Shown: piece by piece, positions 45,801 through 56,696 of the stretch
Numbering within the stretch: position 1 is the first letter of the stretch
How the letters are laid out: each line of letters begins with the position of its first letter
Program-made: the position numbers and the translations under genes
Source of the DNA: Simmondsia chinensis
Taxonomy: Eukaryota > Streptophyta > Magnoliopsida > Caryophyllales > Simmondsiaceae
Assembly: GCA_018398585.1 (NCBI GenBank)
Contig: JAGTTD010000022.1
Location: 6,392,001-6,456,000 of the forward strand
DNA: 64,000 nucleotides
Direction of reading: 5' to 3'
The notes under the pieces: generated by a model
Databases searched by the model: none
What the model was told of the DNA's origin: nothing
The model's input: the letters and a program-made list of their open reading frames with translations, nothing else

Positions 45801-47088
45801 TAGCTAAGGGCTACACGCAAATTGAAGGTATCGATTATCACGACACTTATGCTCATGTTGCTAAATTGGTTGCAGTTCGATGTTTATTAGCAGTTGCCGT
45901 TGCTCAAAGTTGGATAATACATCAATTAGATGTAAATAATGTGTTTTTACATGGGGATTTAAACGAGGAAGTTTACATGAAGCTTCCACAAGGTTTTGAA
46001 CAACAGCATAAGGATAAAGTTTGTCGTTTACGAAAATCTTTGTATGGACTTAAACAGGCCTCACGCAATTGGAATAATAAATTCACCTCAACCTTGCTAG
46101 GTATCGGCTTCAAACAATCCAAGGCGGATTATTCACTTTTCACATTTCATCGTGGTGAGAATTTTACCAGGGTTTTGATTTATGCTGATGATGTTATAAT
46201 CACTGGTAATAATCAAGATCACATCACTAAAGTGAAGGACATTTTGAATGATGCTTTTGGACTAAAAGACCTAGGACCGGTAAAATATTTTTTAGGGATC
46301 GAGTTTGCTCGGTCTCCAAAAGGGATGGTCTTGAATCAACGAAAGTATACATTGGATATTTTAAGCGAGGCCGGTTTATTGGGGGCCAAACCGGCTTCTA
46401 CTCCCATAATTCAGAATCACGGTTTAGCAGAGCAGGTTGGGGCTAAGATCCAGGATGAAGGTCAGTATAGAAGGCTAGTTGGGCGTCTACTTTATTTGAC
46501 AATAACTAGACCGGACATTAGCTATGCCGTTCGTATTTTAAGTCAGTTCATGCATGATCCTAGAATTCCCCATCTTGAGGCTGTTATGCGGGTTTTGCGA
46601 TATTTGAAGGGGACACCGGGACAAGGGCTTTTCTTACCTTCTGACAGTGATTTTCGTTTAAGGGCATATTGTGATGCAGATTGGGCTGGATGCCCGACTA
46701 CAAGACGTTCCACGACAGCTTTTATCACCTTTTTTGGTGGGGCGCCAATTTCTTGGCGTTCCAAGAAGCAAAGTGTGGTCTCACGTTCTTCAGCTGAAGC
46801 AGAATATCGGTCCATGGCAACTACGACTAGTGAGCTCGTGTGGTTGCGATATTTATTAACGGACCTCTTGGTTCCTATTGACTATGCTTCTGTTTGATTT
46901 TGTGATAATCAGGCAACTCTTCAAATTGCCTCTAATCCGATTTTTCATGAGCATAAAAAGCACATTGAGATAGACTGTCATTTTGTTCGGGACATGCTTT
47001 TGTCCAAGGAGATTGTGACCTCTTTTGTTCGCTCGTCAGGACAAGTGGCAGATATTTTTACTAAAGGGCTCGGTTCAACAGAGTTTGC
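42805..47088 (+). pseudogene. Copia-3 gag-pol, three lesions
   Basis: ATG 42805. A gag N-terminal domain (PFYLHLSDNPGL, LTGPNYPSWRR) is followed by a one-base frameshift in an A-rich run near 43015-43030 and a TAG at 43082. From 43088 a single frame of 1269 codons runs: gag body, knuckle CAHCKKQGHSKERC (about 43637), protease WIIDTGATDHM (about 43903), integrase zinc region HQHLGH..CDVCHRAKQ, then HYDIWGP, RSDNGQEF and QQNGVVEQK. Here the last E of the DDE motif is present, but the usual ERKH reads EQKH. RT has QLDVNNVFLHGDLNEEVY and IYADDVIITG (YADD active site, about 46170). RNase H has AYCDADWAGC, is cut by TGA 46895, and reads on to [13 protein letters not shown]. Copia polyproteins are usually one ORF of about 1300-1450 codons, so this copy needed only three changes to decay. 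Confidence 0.95.
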
Positions 47089-47447
47089 CTCATTATTTCT
47101 TTGTATTTTTCTAGTAGACTTTAGTATTTCATATTTGTACGCATTTATATTGTACTTAGCATATTCTTTTATTCCTTTTCTAGAATGATCTATGTAATTA
47201 GTGGGTAGGTAGCTTTTACTCCATCTCTTGCTCTCCCCTCCCAACCGGTGCACACTAGGATTGAATTCTAGATATTTCTTGTTATTTACTTTATGTAACT
47301 CATAGCTTGGGAAGGTGATAGGTTGTTCTATGTAATAGTATAAATAGGGGTAGCTTTGTTCTCTTTTAATCATCCAAAATAAAGTAGTATACATTTCATC
47401 CTTCCATTTACTTTGTATTTGAGTTCTTGCAATTATTTTTTGTCACA
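47089..47447 (+). repeat. Copia-3 3' LTR, 5'-truncated
   Basis: Begins at CTCATTATTTC, lacking TGTTGAAAATAGTT of the 5' copy; otherwise collinear with 42299-42658. A 138-codon minus-strand ORF here mirrors one in the 5' LTR and is a chance frame of the LTR. Confidence 0.92.
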
Positions 47448-47452
47448 AATTG

Positions 47453-48782
47453 ACAGATAAATTATTGTTGTAAAAGGGTTTATTGACTACCATGAGGAAT
47501 AGAAGTGTAAATTTAGCAATATGAAAATAGAGGTGAAACCATAAGAGATTCTAATGGGGATAAGAAGTGACAAATAAGGGAAAAGAGTAAAGAATGGAGT
47601 AATTAATGGCAGAACCTTCCTCTTGTTCCACTATTTGCTTGGCAGTTATTAATAAAGCTGTTAGTTATTTGAAATTCTTGAATGATAACTTCTATCACCC
47701 AAATTGTTCCAAAAAAATAAAATAAAACTATTATCATCCCACTTTCAAGCCATGAAGTGGTAGTTTTTTTTAAATTTTTTAACTTTTAAAATAAAATTAG
47801 GGAAGGGGCTTAGAATTTGAAGGATTAGGAATTGAAAGTTTTTGGGTTGGGGAACACTTTTAGCTAAATATATAGATAGATAAAGAAATAACAATATTTT
47901 AGGGATATAGAGGTGGGTTATATTTGGGTAACAAATTTTGAACATATGATGGATTATACTCATAACTAATTTTTTTCACTATAATTTATTTTGAGTCAAA
48001 AATTTTCCTACTATCACCATGATGCGAAAGAGGTGGAATGTGATAACTTCTATCATTTTCTTTTTAATTTGTTCTTATGTTTTGTAAAATATGAAACTAA
48101 TGTTTAAAAATGTAGAAATCAAGAAGGAAGGTTGTTTTAGGAGAAGAAGAAATCCTACTTGATATAATAAGCTGTAAATTAATTAGGTAAATTAAAAATA
48201 AATTTGTTATTATATGTCAATATATCAAAATAGAGAGAACATATAAATACCCATGAGAAAATATATATTATATCAAAATAAGAGAAGAAGATAACATTAC
48301 GTAATTACCTACAAATTCAATCTCCAATTGTCCAATTTAGTATATTGTAAATAATAAGAACAACCCCAAAAATGTATTATACCCTTATATTTTATGAACT
48401 ACTTATATATTGGGAAAAATGTAATGCATTTTTGAATATTATGGAAGAAAGTTTTTGTTTGCTTAGGATTTTCGAATTTCTTTATATTTAAAATTGTGAG
48501 AGCTTGAAATGAGAGGAATAAGGAAATGAGAAATTTTGGGAAGGGAGGGGTAGTTAACTACTTCAAATTAAAATGTAGAAATAGATCATAGACCATAGTA
48601 AGGTTAAAGAAAAAAAACTGATGTCTTAGTTCTTGAAATATTCAATTTTGATTTAGATGTTATGATTTGGCATCTTAAACAACCAATATAATATATATAG
48701 TAAATAAATCCAATGAACATAAACAATTAAACATAAATTAAGTAAATAATAGAAAGTAATAAGAACTTATCATATATCAAGC
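47453..48782. other. AT-rich stretch without recognised features
   Basis: No gene or repeat end recognised. ORFs are short and AT-driven. Confidence 0.6.
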
Positions 48783-49149
48783 ATGCAGAGGGGTGTAAAC
48801 GAGCCGAGTCGAACCGAGCACCATCTTGTTCGAACTCGAGTTCGATAAGCATTAACGAGTTCGAGTTCGAGCCAAGCTTTAAACGAGCTTTTAAACCTAT
48901 GTTCGAACTCGGTTCGATAAGGAACTATTATGTTCGATACTCGGCTTGACTCGGCTCGTTGACCATAACAAGCCGAGTCAAGCTTGTTAACGAGCGGAGC
49001 TAATCGAGCTCATTTTTTTAATCGAGCCCAATCGAGCTCATTTTATTATCGAGCCTAATCGAGCTCCTTATTTATGTGAAGCCTGATCAAGCTCATTTGC
49101 ATTATCGAACCGAGCTAGTTATCGAGCTTGATTATTTTTCAGTAAAGCA

Positions 49150-50485
49150 TGGTCAACCTATGATATAAGGTATAAGCCAAAGAGGAAAAACACAAACTTC
49201 CAATATAATTTAAAGCTCTTTTAAAGTCATTTGATTCAGCTAAAATAGTCTACAAATTATATGGTATGAAATAAAAATATTCACATATAACATACAACAT
49301 CATCCAAAAATAAAATTGAGAAGACACATCAACAAGTTAGCCAAAATAAATCTTTAAAACTATAATCACATCCACCAAGTTTTTCTCAATAATTACATCC
49401 AACAGGGCTAAGGCTTCCATGAGAAAAATAAACCCATTCTTCTGGAAAAAAAAGATAAAACTAGTAAGTAAAAGTTATAATAATATGACTTACCTAAATA
49501 CTTTAGAACTCTAATCTTTGTTTTTTGCTCTTAGATTGATGAGGAAGCAAAAATTTATTATCTTTAGGAGTTGAAGTTGGCGTTGAAGAGGAGTTAAAGT
49601 TAAACTTTGTTGAATGTTAAAACGATTTTTCCAAGATCCTTTAAGAAACTTAACAAAAAATCTGTTCAAAGTTCAGATCTATTTTTATGTTCCTATTATT
49701 GCAGCAAAATAAACTCACGAATGCGAAAACACACAAACAAAGACAAACACACAGTATTTACGTGGTTTGGCACCACTAAACAAGATCCTATTCCACGGTT
49801 CCCTTTTTCTAGGGAAGTCTCTCCACTATAATCAAATGTTCAAGCAATTACAGACCAAATCCAACCACAAATTAACATATACATCCATATCTAGGCTTCT
49901 AAGGCAGAAACCACCAAACACTTGCTAAATAGAAGCCAAAGGTACGAAATACTCACAAAGAAGCCATTAACGGCTTCACAAAGCTCCAATCAACGAAGAT
50001 CTGGACCAGCAAGCTTTAACTCCCACAGGATCTCCTTAAAACACAGTGAATAGCCTTTGAATCGCCATAGGTGAGGAGAGAGAAAATCTCGAGGTAGAGA
50101 GAGAAATGGCTGAGAAAAAATAACCCTGAAATCTGGGTTACTGATACGGTTAAGGTAAGTTTTGTGGCAAAGCTCACTTATGCAATCTCATCCGTTCATC
50201 TTCGTTGCAATTCAACTGTTCATATCAATCCTTACAAACCTATTTTTCACCCATGGGATGGGTGACAAGTGTCCCTCACTTTTCACTAGATATGGTAGCT
50301 TCCTCTGGAAGCCTCATTTAGTGAGTAGTACAACACAGATTTATACTAAACAGTATTACATTTTAATATTATTATTTTACTAAATTATGAGAATTAAGTG
50401 CAATTTTATATATAGAAAATTAATATATATTTAATATTATAAATATAATTATTTATTATTTAATTATATTTGATCAAATATATTA
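49150..50485. other. Composite interior, possible LTR-like segment
   Basis: Mostly AT-rich without a gene. 49660-49830 (CACACAGTATTTACGTGG, then TTCCACGGTTCC) resembles a phrase frequent in plant LTRs, but I cannot find a partner or ends. Confidence 0.3.
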
Positions 50486-50494
50486 TATATTGAA

Positions 50495-50879
50495 GGACTA
50501 TTTGCATCAAAGGTCCTTATACTTTGCTTATTGTGTCAATTTAGTTCTTGTACTTTTAATTGCGTCAAGTTAGTCCTCTACTATTTAAATTGTGTCAATT
50601 TAGTCCAATTATTAAATTCAAGTAAATTTAATGATGTAATTTTTAATGGTACAATCATGTTAGATGCAAGTAATCTGCTGTTAATTCACCTATTAACTCA
50701 ATTTAATCCAAGTCAATGACGAATTATTAAAAATTTTATTAATAACTTAACATAAATTTTACTCTAGGGACCAAATTGACACAATCCAAATAGTTGAGGA
50801 ACTAAATTGACTCAATTAAAAGTACAAAGACTAAATTGACACAATGGGTAAAGTACAAGAACTTTTGGCAAAATAACCC
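50495..50879. mobile_element. MULE-type MITE copy 4
   Basis: 385 bp. GGACTATTTGCATCAAAGGT at the left pairs with ACTTTTGGCAAAATAACCC at the right. Flanks TATATTGAA (50486-50494) and TATATTAAA (50880-50888) form a 9-bp duplication with one mismatch, typical of Mutator-like elements. Internal phrase AATTTAGTTCTTGTACTTTT and its complement. Confidence 0.8.
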
Positions 50880-51269
50880 TATATTAAATTTGTAAACAAC
50901 AACAACAACAGGCCCAGTGCCCCAAGGGCTCCCGCGTGAGCAAGGTCTGGGAGGGGTATGGTGTACGTAGCCTTCCCCATCAGAGGGATACCCTAATAAG
51001 AGGCTGTTTTCGAGGACCCCCAACCTAAAAAGTGAGAAGGACATGAAAAGTAAGGAGAGCACTACAAGCATGAAAGTATGAAAAAGGTGTAAATAGAAAG
51101 TAACAAGGCATAAAAGCATAAAAACAGAGAGGGGTTTAAGAAGCCTGGTGGCACTAGTACTAGCCTAGAAGTGCTTGTCGTTCCTAGCCCACTATATCTA
51201 TTACCCCTATACTACTCCTCCACTGAGCTCTATCATAGGCGAGGTCGTGTCAAATTGTTTCTATCCAAC

Positions 51270-53200
51270 TCTTCTTTGGTCGGCCTCTTCATCTCTTCCT
51301 GTCTGTAATATGGAGTTTCTCACATCTCCTAACAGGTGCAGTGCTCGGTCTCCTCTTAACATACCCGAACCACCTCAATCCTTGTTCTCTCAGCTTATCC
51401 TCTATTGGGGCCACACCTAATTTACTTCTTATGACTTCATTCCTGGCTTCATTCCTTATGTGTCCACACATCCATCTTAACATCCTCATTTCTGCTACTT
51501 TCAACTTCTGCGTGTGATGGTGCTTAACTGGCCAGCACTCCGCCCCGTAAGACATAGCCGGTCCAACTACCGTCTTATAGTATTTTCCCTTTAACTTGAG
51601 CAGGAACTTCCTATCACACAGTACCGCCGAGGCCATGCTCCATTTATGCCCGCCCACTTTAATCTTGTTGTTAACATTTGGGTCCACTTTGCCGTCTTGA
51701 TGCACCATGGAACCCAAGTATTTAAAGCACGCTTTTTGCGGTATGCACTCTGGTCCAATCTTTACCTCTTCTGTACTTGACATGGTAGATACACAGAACT
51801 TGAGTTTCATAAACTCGGTTTTAGATCTACCAAGTCTTAGACCTTTTGATTCTAAGGCAAGTCTCCAGCATTCTAGCTTCTCATTCACCTCCTCCCTGGA
51901 CTCTCCCACCAGGACTATATCGTCCGCAAAAAGCATGCACCAAGGCACGTCCCCTTGGATGTGCCCATTGAGCTCATCCATAATCAGAATAAACAAAAGG
52001 GGGCTCAAGGCTTGGTGTACTCCAATTGTAATGGAGAAAGCGTCTGTCTCTCCTTCTATCGTGCGTACATTGGTTTGTGCATCTTCGTACATGTCCTTAA
52101 TGGCTCGTATATAGGGCTGGGGGATGCCTTTCTTCTCCAAGACCTTCCATAGGACCTCTCTCGGCACTCTATCATATGCCTTCTCCAGGTCAATGAAAAC
52201 CATGTGTAGGTCTTTTTGTCTGTCTCTATAGTACTCTATTGATCTCCTCAGGAGGTGGATGGCTTCTATTGTCGACCTGCTGGGCATAAATCCAAATTGA
52301 TTCTCGGATACCCCTGTTCGTTGTCGTAGCCTTCTTTCTAAGACGCGCTCCCAAATCTTCAGGGTATGGCTCATGAGTTTGATTCCCCTGTAGTTGGCAC
52401 AACTTTGGATGTCTTCTTTGTTCTTATAGACAGGAACTAATGTACTCTTGCGCCACTCGTCTGGCATCTTCTTCCCTTGAAGAATTTGGTTGAAGAGTTT
52501 GGTCAGCCATTTGACACCCATTTCTCCAGTGCATTTCCATGCTTCAATGGGTATTCCATCTGGGCCCACTGCTTTACCCCTACCCAACTTCTTCAAGGCT
52601 TTCCTAACTTCCTCGGGTCTAACCCTCGTGCAGTAATAGTTGGTGTGATGCTCTACAAGTGCTTGTAGTTCTCCACGGGATCCATCTCTATCTCCCTATT
52701 CATTGAACAGATCCTGAAAATAGGATTTCCATCTAGTCTTAATTTGTTGCTCGTCCACCAGCACTTGACCATCTGCTCCCTTTATACACCTTACTTGGTC
52801 AAGGTCTATAGTCTTCCTCTCCCTCGCTTTTGCAGTTTTATAGAGGGTCCTAGCTCCCTCATCAGTATCCAACCTTTTGTAGAAATCTTCGTAGGCTTTA
52901 GTTTGTGCATCTCTTACTGCTATCTTAGCTTCCTTTTTGGCTTGTTTATATTGTTGTCTATTGTCCTCATCTCCACTTCGGTCCCATTCCTTAAAGCATT
53001 CTCGTTTCGCCTTAATCTTTTCCTGCACCTCCCTACACCACCACCAGGTCTCTCTGTTGTTTGGTGCCCCACGCTTTGATACATCTAAAACTTCGCGTGC
53101 CACATATCTGATCTTTTGGGCTATGTGGTTCCAAATATGGTTGGGTTCTCCCTCCCCAACCTCTCCCAACATAGCCACGGCTCTTTCCTTGAAGACTTGA
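51270..53200 (-). pseudogene. RTE LINE linker and reverse transcriptase
   Basis: The linker (53178-52696) is Lys/Arg/Glu-rich and helical. After TAG near 52697 the same frame continues into [21 protein letters not shown], then [52 protein letters not shown] (catalytic Asp) and [17 protein letters not shown] (FADD active site). The thumb follows with [19 protein letters not shown] and [19 protein letters not shown] stop at 51289 comes just before the conserved RGRPKKSW end. RT copies LINE RNA, and probably partner SINE RNA, at nicked target DNA. 435 RT codons are open, the longest LINE frame here. Motif set and absence of RNase H place it in the RTE clade. Confidence 0.9.
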
Positions 53201-53213
53201 AACTTGTCCCCCT

Positions 53214-53997
53214 TCAGATCCCCCCAGGCTGCAATGGTTTTGTGGGTTTCTTGCCCCTTCTCTTTGCCTTGACATCAGCGCATAGTACCCTATGCTGTGT
53301 TGAGAGGCCTTCCCCAGAGATAGCCTTGCAATCTCTATAATATTTTTGAGTCGTCTTCCTTAGGAGTATGTAGTCAATCTGGGTCTTTGCTTCACGGTTC
53401 CGGTAGGTGATGATATGCTCCTCCCGTTTTCTGAAGAAGGTGTTGGCAACCGTCAACTCATAAGCGACTGTAAAGTCTAACAAGACCTTACCCTCATTGT
53501 TCCTTGCTCCAAAACCAAAGCCTCCGTGATGGGATGCATAGCCTTCTGCGTTTGCCCCCACATGTCCATTGAAGTCACCACCAATCACCACCTGTTCACT
53601 TTGGGGTATACCTTGCATTGTTGAGTCAAAGTCCTCCCAGAATCTAGTCTTCTCTTGCTCTGTCTGCCCAATCTGAGGTGCGTAAGCACTTATGACGTTC
53701 AATATCTCCCCATCTAAAACTAGCCTGATGCTGATGATCCTATCGCTAATTCTATTTACCCCCATTACTTTGTCCTTATAGAAGTTATCCACTATAATAC
53801 CCACTCCATTCCTCTTCCTAGTTTGGCCCGCATACCATAATTTATGTCCTAATACATCCCTTGCTTTTGTGCCTACCCACTTAGTCTCTTGAAGGCATAG
53901 GATGTTGATCTTTCTCTTCATCATCATTTGGGCCACCTTAAAACTCTTCTTCATTAATGTTCCAACATTTAATGTCCCAAATCACAGGCTCCTCTCA
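53214..53997 (-). pseudogene. RTE LINE apurinic-like endonuclease domain
   Basis: The minus-strand reading starts FGTLNVGTLMKKSFKVAQMM and continues with INILCLQETKWVG (catalytic Glu), NVISAYAPQIG, VVIGGDFNGHVGAN (Asp/Asn), TQIDYILLRKT and GLSTQHRVLCADVK (the final His is in place). This is the full motif series of the LINE endonuclease that nicks the insertion target. An upstream TGA before FGTLNV separates it from a possible extended start near 54078 (MNRTGDGAQNLR). A frameshift at the C6 run 53220-53225 ends the frame before the linker. Confidence 0.9.
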
Positions 53998-54261
53998 CCT
54001 AGTTGCCTGTTCCGCCTCTTTCCCAACCCCTTTGAAGATGGCCTCAGGTTTTGAGCTCCATCACCAGTACGGTTCATAAACTATCTGTCCCTAGTCACGG
54101 TTAGACGAACACTAAATCACCGAATATAAGGATATAGTAGCAACAACGCAAGTAATAACACAACAATGAGGAACTGAAAAATAAGAATAAAAAGAGGTAA
54201 GGAGTACAATCAGAATCCCACAGGATAAAGAGAGAGAGGATGAGGATTCGAACCTGGGGCC

Positions 54262-54330
54262 GACCGGTTTTCACCTACCTGATCCAGCCGGCTGTCTGCG
54301 TCTTAGTCTCGAGGAGGAGGTGGTCGATGT
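54262..54330 (-). promoter_or_regulatory. tRNA-like A box/B box in LINE 5' region
   Basis: The minus strand has TGGATCAGGTAGG (A-box-like) and, about 25 bases later, GGTTCGAATCC, a perfect B box, just 5' of the LINE coding region. This could be a pol III-type internal promoter or the remnant of a tRNA-derived SINE. No cloverleaf is apparent. Confidence 0.4.
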
Positions 54331-54343
54331 TGCCCTGATGTGA

Positions 54344-54640
54344 CAGTTGTTAGGGAACATGGCGGTGGTGGGGACTGGTGGTGGTATGGGGTGAGGGGGA
54401 TGGTGGTGAGTGGTGGGGACAAGGTTCGGGGTGGGGTTGGCTGGGGGGTTTGGGTGTGCGGTTTGGTGAGTGGTGGTGGATTGCCAGTGTGGGTGATGGG
54501 TGATGGGTGATGGGTGATGGGTGGTTTAGTTCTTTAGGGTACGGGGTGGTGAGGCTGGAACCGGGTTCAGGGGGGGTGGGTGTTGTTGGTGTGGTGGTGG
54601 TTGCCGGAGTTTGGGTATATGAGGTTTAAGAGATTTATTG
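54344..54640 (+). repeat. G-rich tract with (GATGGGT)n
   Basis: The plus strand is extremely G/T-rich (GGTGGTGGGG, GGGTGATGGGTGATGGG). A heptamer-type tandem GGGTGAT repeats about five times at 54492-54530. Many runs of three or more G could form quadruplexes. It may be the outermost LINE 5' UTR (C-rich on the minus strand). Confidence 0.7.
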
Positions 54641-54679
54641 TTTAAATAATTTGGTGTTTATGTATATACAATGATTAAT

Positions 54680-55036
54680 GGGTTATTTAAGCCAAAGGTC
54701 CCTGCACTTTTGCTATTATGTCAATTTAGTCTCTGATCAATTCAAAATGTGTCAATTTAGTCATTTTGTCAAATTTAAGTTAAGTTAATGACGTAATTTG
54801 AATGAAAATATTATGTTAGATGCAAGTAACTTATTATAAATTCATCCGTTTACTAAATTTAAGTCATTTCATGGCCGAACCATTAAAAATTTCATTAAAA
54901 ACTTAACATAATTTTTTTTCTAATGACCAAATTGTCACATTTTAAATTATACAGGGGCTAAATTGATACAATTAAAAGTACAATGATTAAATTAACACAA
55001 TGAACAAAGTACAAGAACCTTTGGCGCAAATAACTC
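54680..55036. mobile_element. MULE-type MITE copy 5
   Basis: 357 bp. GGGTTATTTAAGCCAAAGGT pairs with ACCTTTGGCGCAAATAACTC. Perfect 9-bp target duplication ATGATTAAT at 54671-54679 and 55037-55045. Same inner phrases as copies 1 and 4. Confidence 0.88.
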
Positions 55037-55249
55037 ATGATTAATATACTCTAAGGTTTTAAAATTTTGTCATTTACGTACTCTCCAACTTGATCTGGTG
55101 CATTGCATTTTGATCATAATTCATTGAAGTTTAGACGAAAATTGCTAAATGTGGTACATGATTAACGATCTCATAGATTATCTACATTCTATGTGCGTAG
55201 TCATATTTTATAAAGTCATATTTATTCTTAAAAATTAAATATTATACAA

Positions 55250-55640
55250 TAATTGAGTTGAAATCATAACAAGTTCGATTAATCTTAAGTGTGGGTTTCG
55301 AAGTAAATTGAGTTGGGTCATTTTAAGATTCAGCTCTCTCGAAGTTAGGTAGAGTTTGGGTTGGAGCATAATATGTTTAATCTGCTTTAATTTCAAGTTA
55401 ATCAGATTAGGTCATTTTGCGTCTCCGTTTATTTTAAGTCGGGTTATTTTGGGTTGAAATTCTCTTAGACTTTAGATCAATTAAATCAAGTCAAACCTCG
55501 TGCTAAATAGGGCCGAGTCTTAATCGAGTCGGCTCTTCTTATGTTTTTGAATCAACAAAATTGGGTTAATTTGAGTTTTGAATCATCTCAAATCTTGACC
55601 AATGCAGTTATGGACTTCAAATCATTGAAATTGATTTTAT
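55250..55640 (+). repeat. Fragment related to the Harbinger-like arms
   Basis: Units on GAGTTGGGTCATTTTAAG and GTCGGGTTATTTTGGG match the repeats in the arms of the element at 20712-22975. No ends are seen. The surrounding 55046-56230 otherwise shows no gene; (TG)n-(TA)n runs lie at 56170-56204. Confidence 0.45.
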
Positions 55641-56171
55641 AGATTTATTTTTACAATGAAAACTTATCACTTAAGCACCCAAAGTTTGACTATTTATCGC
55701 ATAGGTATCTTGACTTTTCAATATATATAAAATGAAGTACCTAACGTTGAAAATGTTTATCACTTAGGTACCCTATGTTAGAATTTGATTAAGTTTTATA
55801 AGAATCGGACCAAATACAAAAGATGCCAACGTAATGCACAATTATAATAATATATACAAGTTATCTTAATGTTTTAAGCAAAAATTCAACGAATTAAGAT
55901 AAAAAATTTTATCAAATTTGGAAGAATGGTACCTGATTGCTCTATTGGTGATGTTCATAGAGCACTAAGGTGCCACTCGGGATTGAATTTCACAAATATA
56001 GAATGTGTACACATCAAGTGTCAAATGAAGGACAATTTTTATTATTGACGGTACAACTAAGACCCACTTTTTTTTTTTTTTAACTTTTAACAATGGTGTC
56101 TTAGCAATAGTAAAAATTGCTCTAAATTTAACACTACCATATATATACAAACATACATGCATTCCCACATA

Positions 56172-56202
<31 letters not shown>

Positions 56203-56696
56203 TCAAACACATTATTCATTATAAATTTGGCTATTATTAGCGAGTTTTCAATAAACACTTATCGAACGCTTTAACGAGCATTTATCGAGCTCATATCAAG
56301 CATCTTATCAATCTATTGTCGAGCCCTTATCTAGCTGTTCATGAACATTAACGATCTGAACAACCCATTGTTCGAGCTTGGCTCGATAGTCTTATCAAGC
56401 CTGCTCGAACTCGGCTCGATAAGCTATCGAGCCTCAAAAACGAACATGAATGAGTTCTAATCGATTTCGAACGCGAGTAGTTCATTGAACGTTTGGTTCA
56501 TTTACACCCCTATGCAGAGCACTGTTTTAAAGGCTTGATTGCACCTTTCTGATGATATTGCTAGTGAAAAATCTCCAGGGTTAAACAGATGATGCACCTT
56601 TAAATTACATATATTCGAGGAGAGGTGAAATTTTGAAATGGGAATCCTCTAGAAATATGCATGGTGGAAGTGCACAAATAGAAGCTTTCATGTAGA

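Larger units (their letters stand above)
42286..47447 (+). mobile_element. Copia-3: near-intact Ty1/copia element
   Basis: 5162 bp, 5-bp target duplication AATTG (42281-42285; 47448-47452). The 5' LTR is 42286-42658, followed immediately by a perfect primer site; the 3' LTR is 47089-47447. The first 12-15 bases of the 3' LTR and the polypurine tract are deleted, joining RNase H directly to the LTR interior. By eye the LTRs differ at only about ten of 360 positions, so this is the youngest copia here. Lineage not settled. Confidence 0.95.
50895..54340 (-). mobile_element. RTE-type LINE, near full length, disrupted
   Basis: The minus strand runs from a 5' UTR (about 54340-54000) through endonuclease (53997-53220), linker and RT (53200-51270), to a 3' UTR ending in the shared module and (TTG)n at 50895. 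The 3' module reads GGTCCTCGAAAACAGCCTC, GGCTACGTACACC, CTCACGCGGGAGCCCTTGG, then GGGCCTGTTGTTGTTG. Lesions: TGA near 53985, a frameshift at a C6 run (53220-53225), TAG near 52697 and stops after the RT. The exact 5' end and target duplication are not found. Confidence 0.9.
48791..56511. mobile_element. hAT-like composite, 7.7 kb, 8-bp target duplication
   Basis: The left terminus GGGTGTAAACGAGCC (48791) pairs with the right terminus GGTTCATTTACACCCCT (ending 56511). Both are flanked by ATGCAGAG (48783-48790; 56512-56519). Subterminal blocks at 48800-49140 and 56235-56500 are dense in GAGCTCG / TCGAGC / TTCGAGC motifs, as expected of hAT ends. No transposase is recognised inside. It encloses two MITEs, a LINE and a possible LTR fragment, which explain much of its length. 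Confidence 0.75.

Noticed and set aside
54262..54330. A tRNA gene
   Set aside because: A B box is present but no acceptor stem, anticodon arm or full cloverleaf can be drawn.
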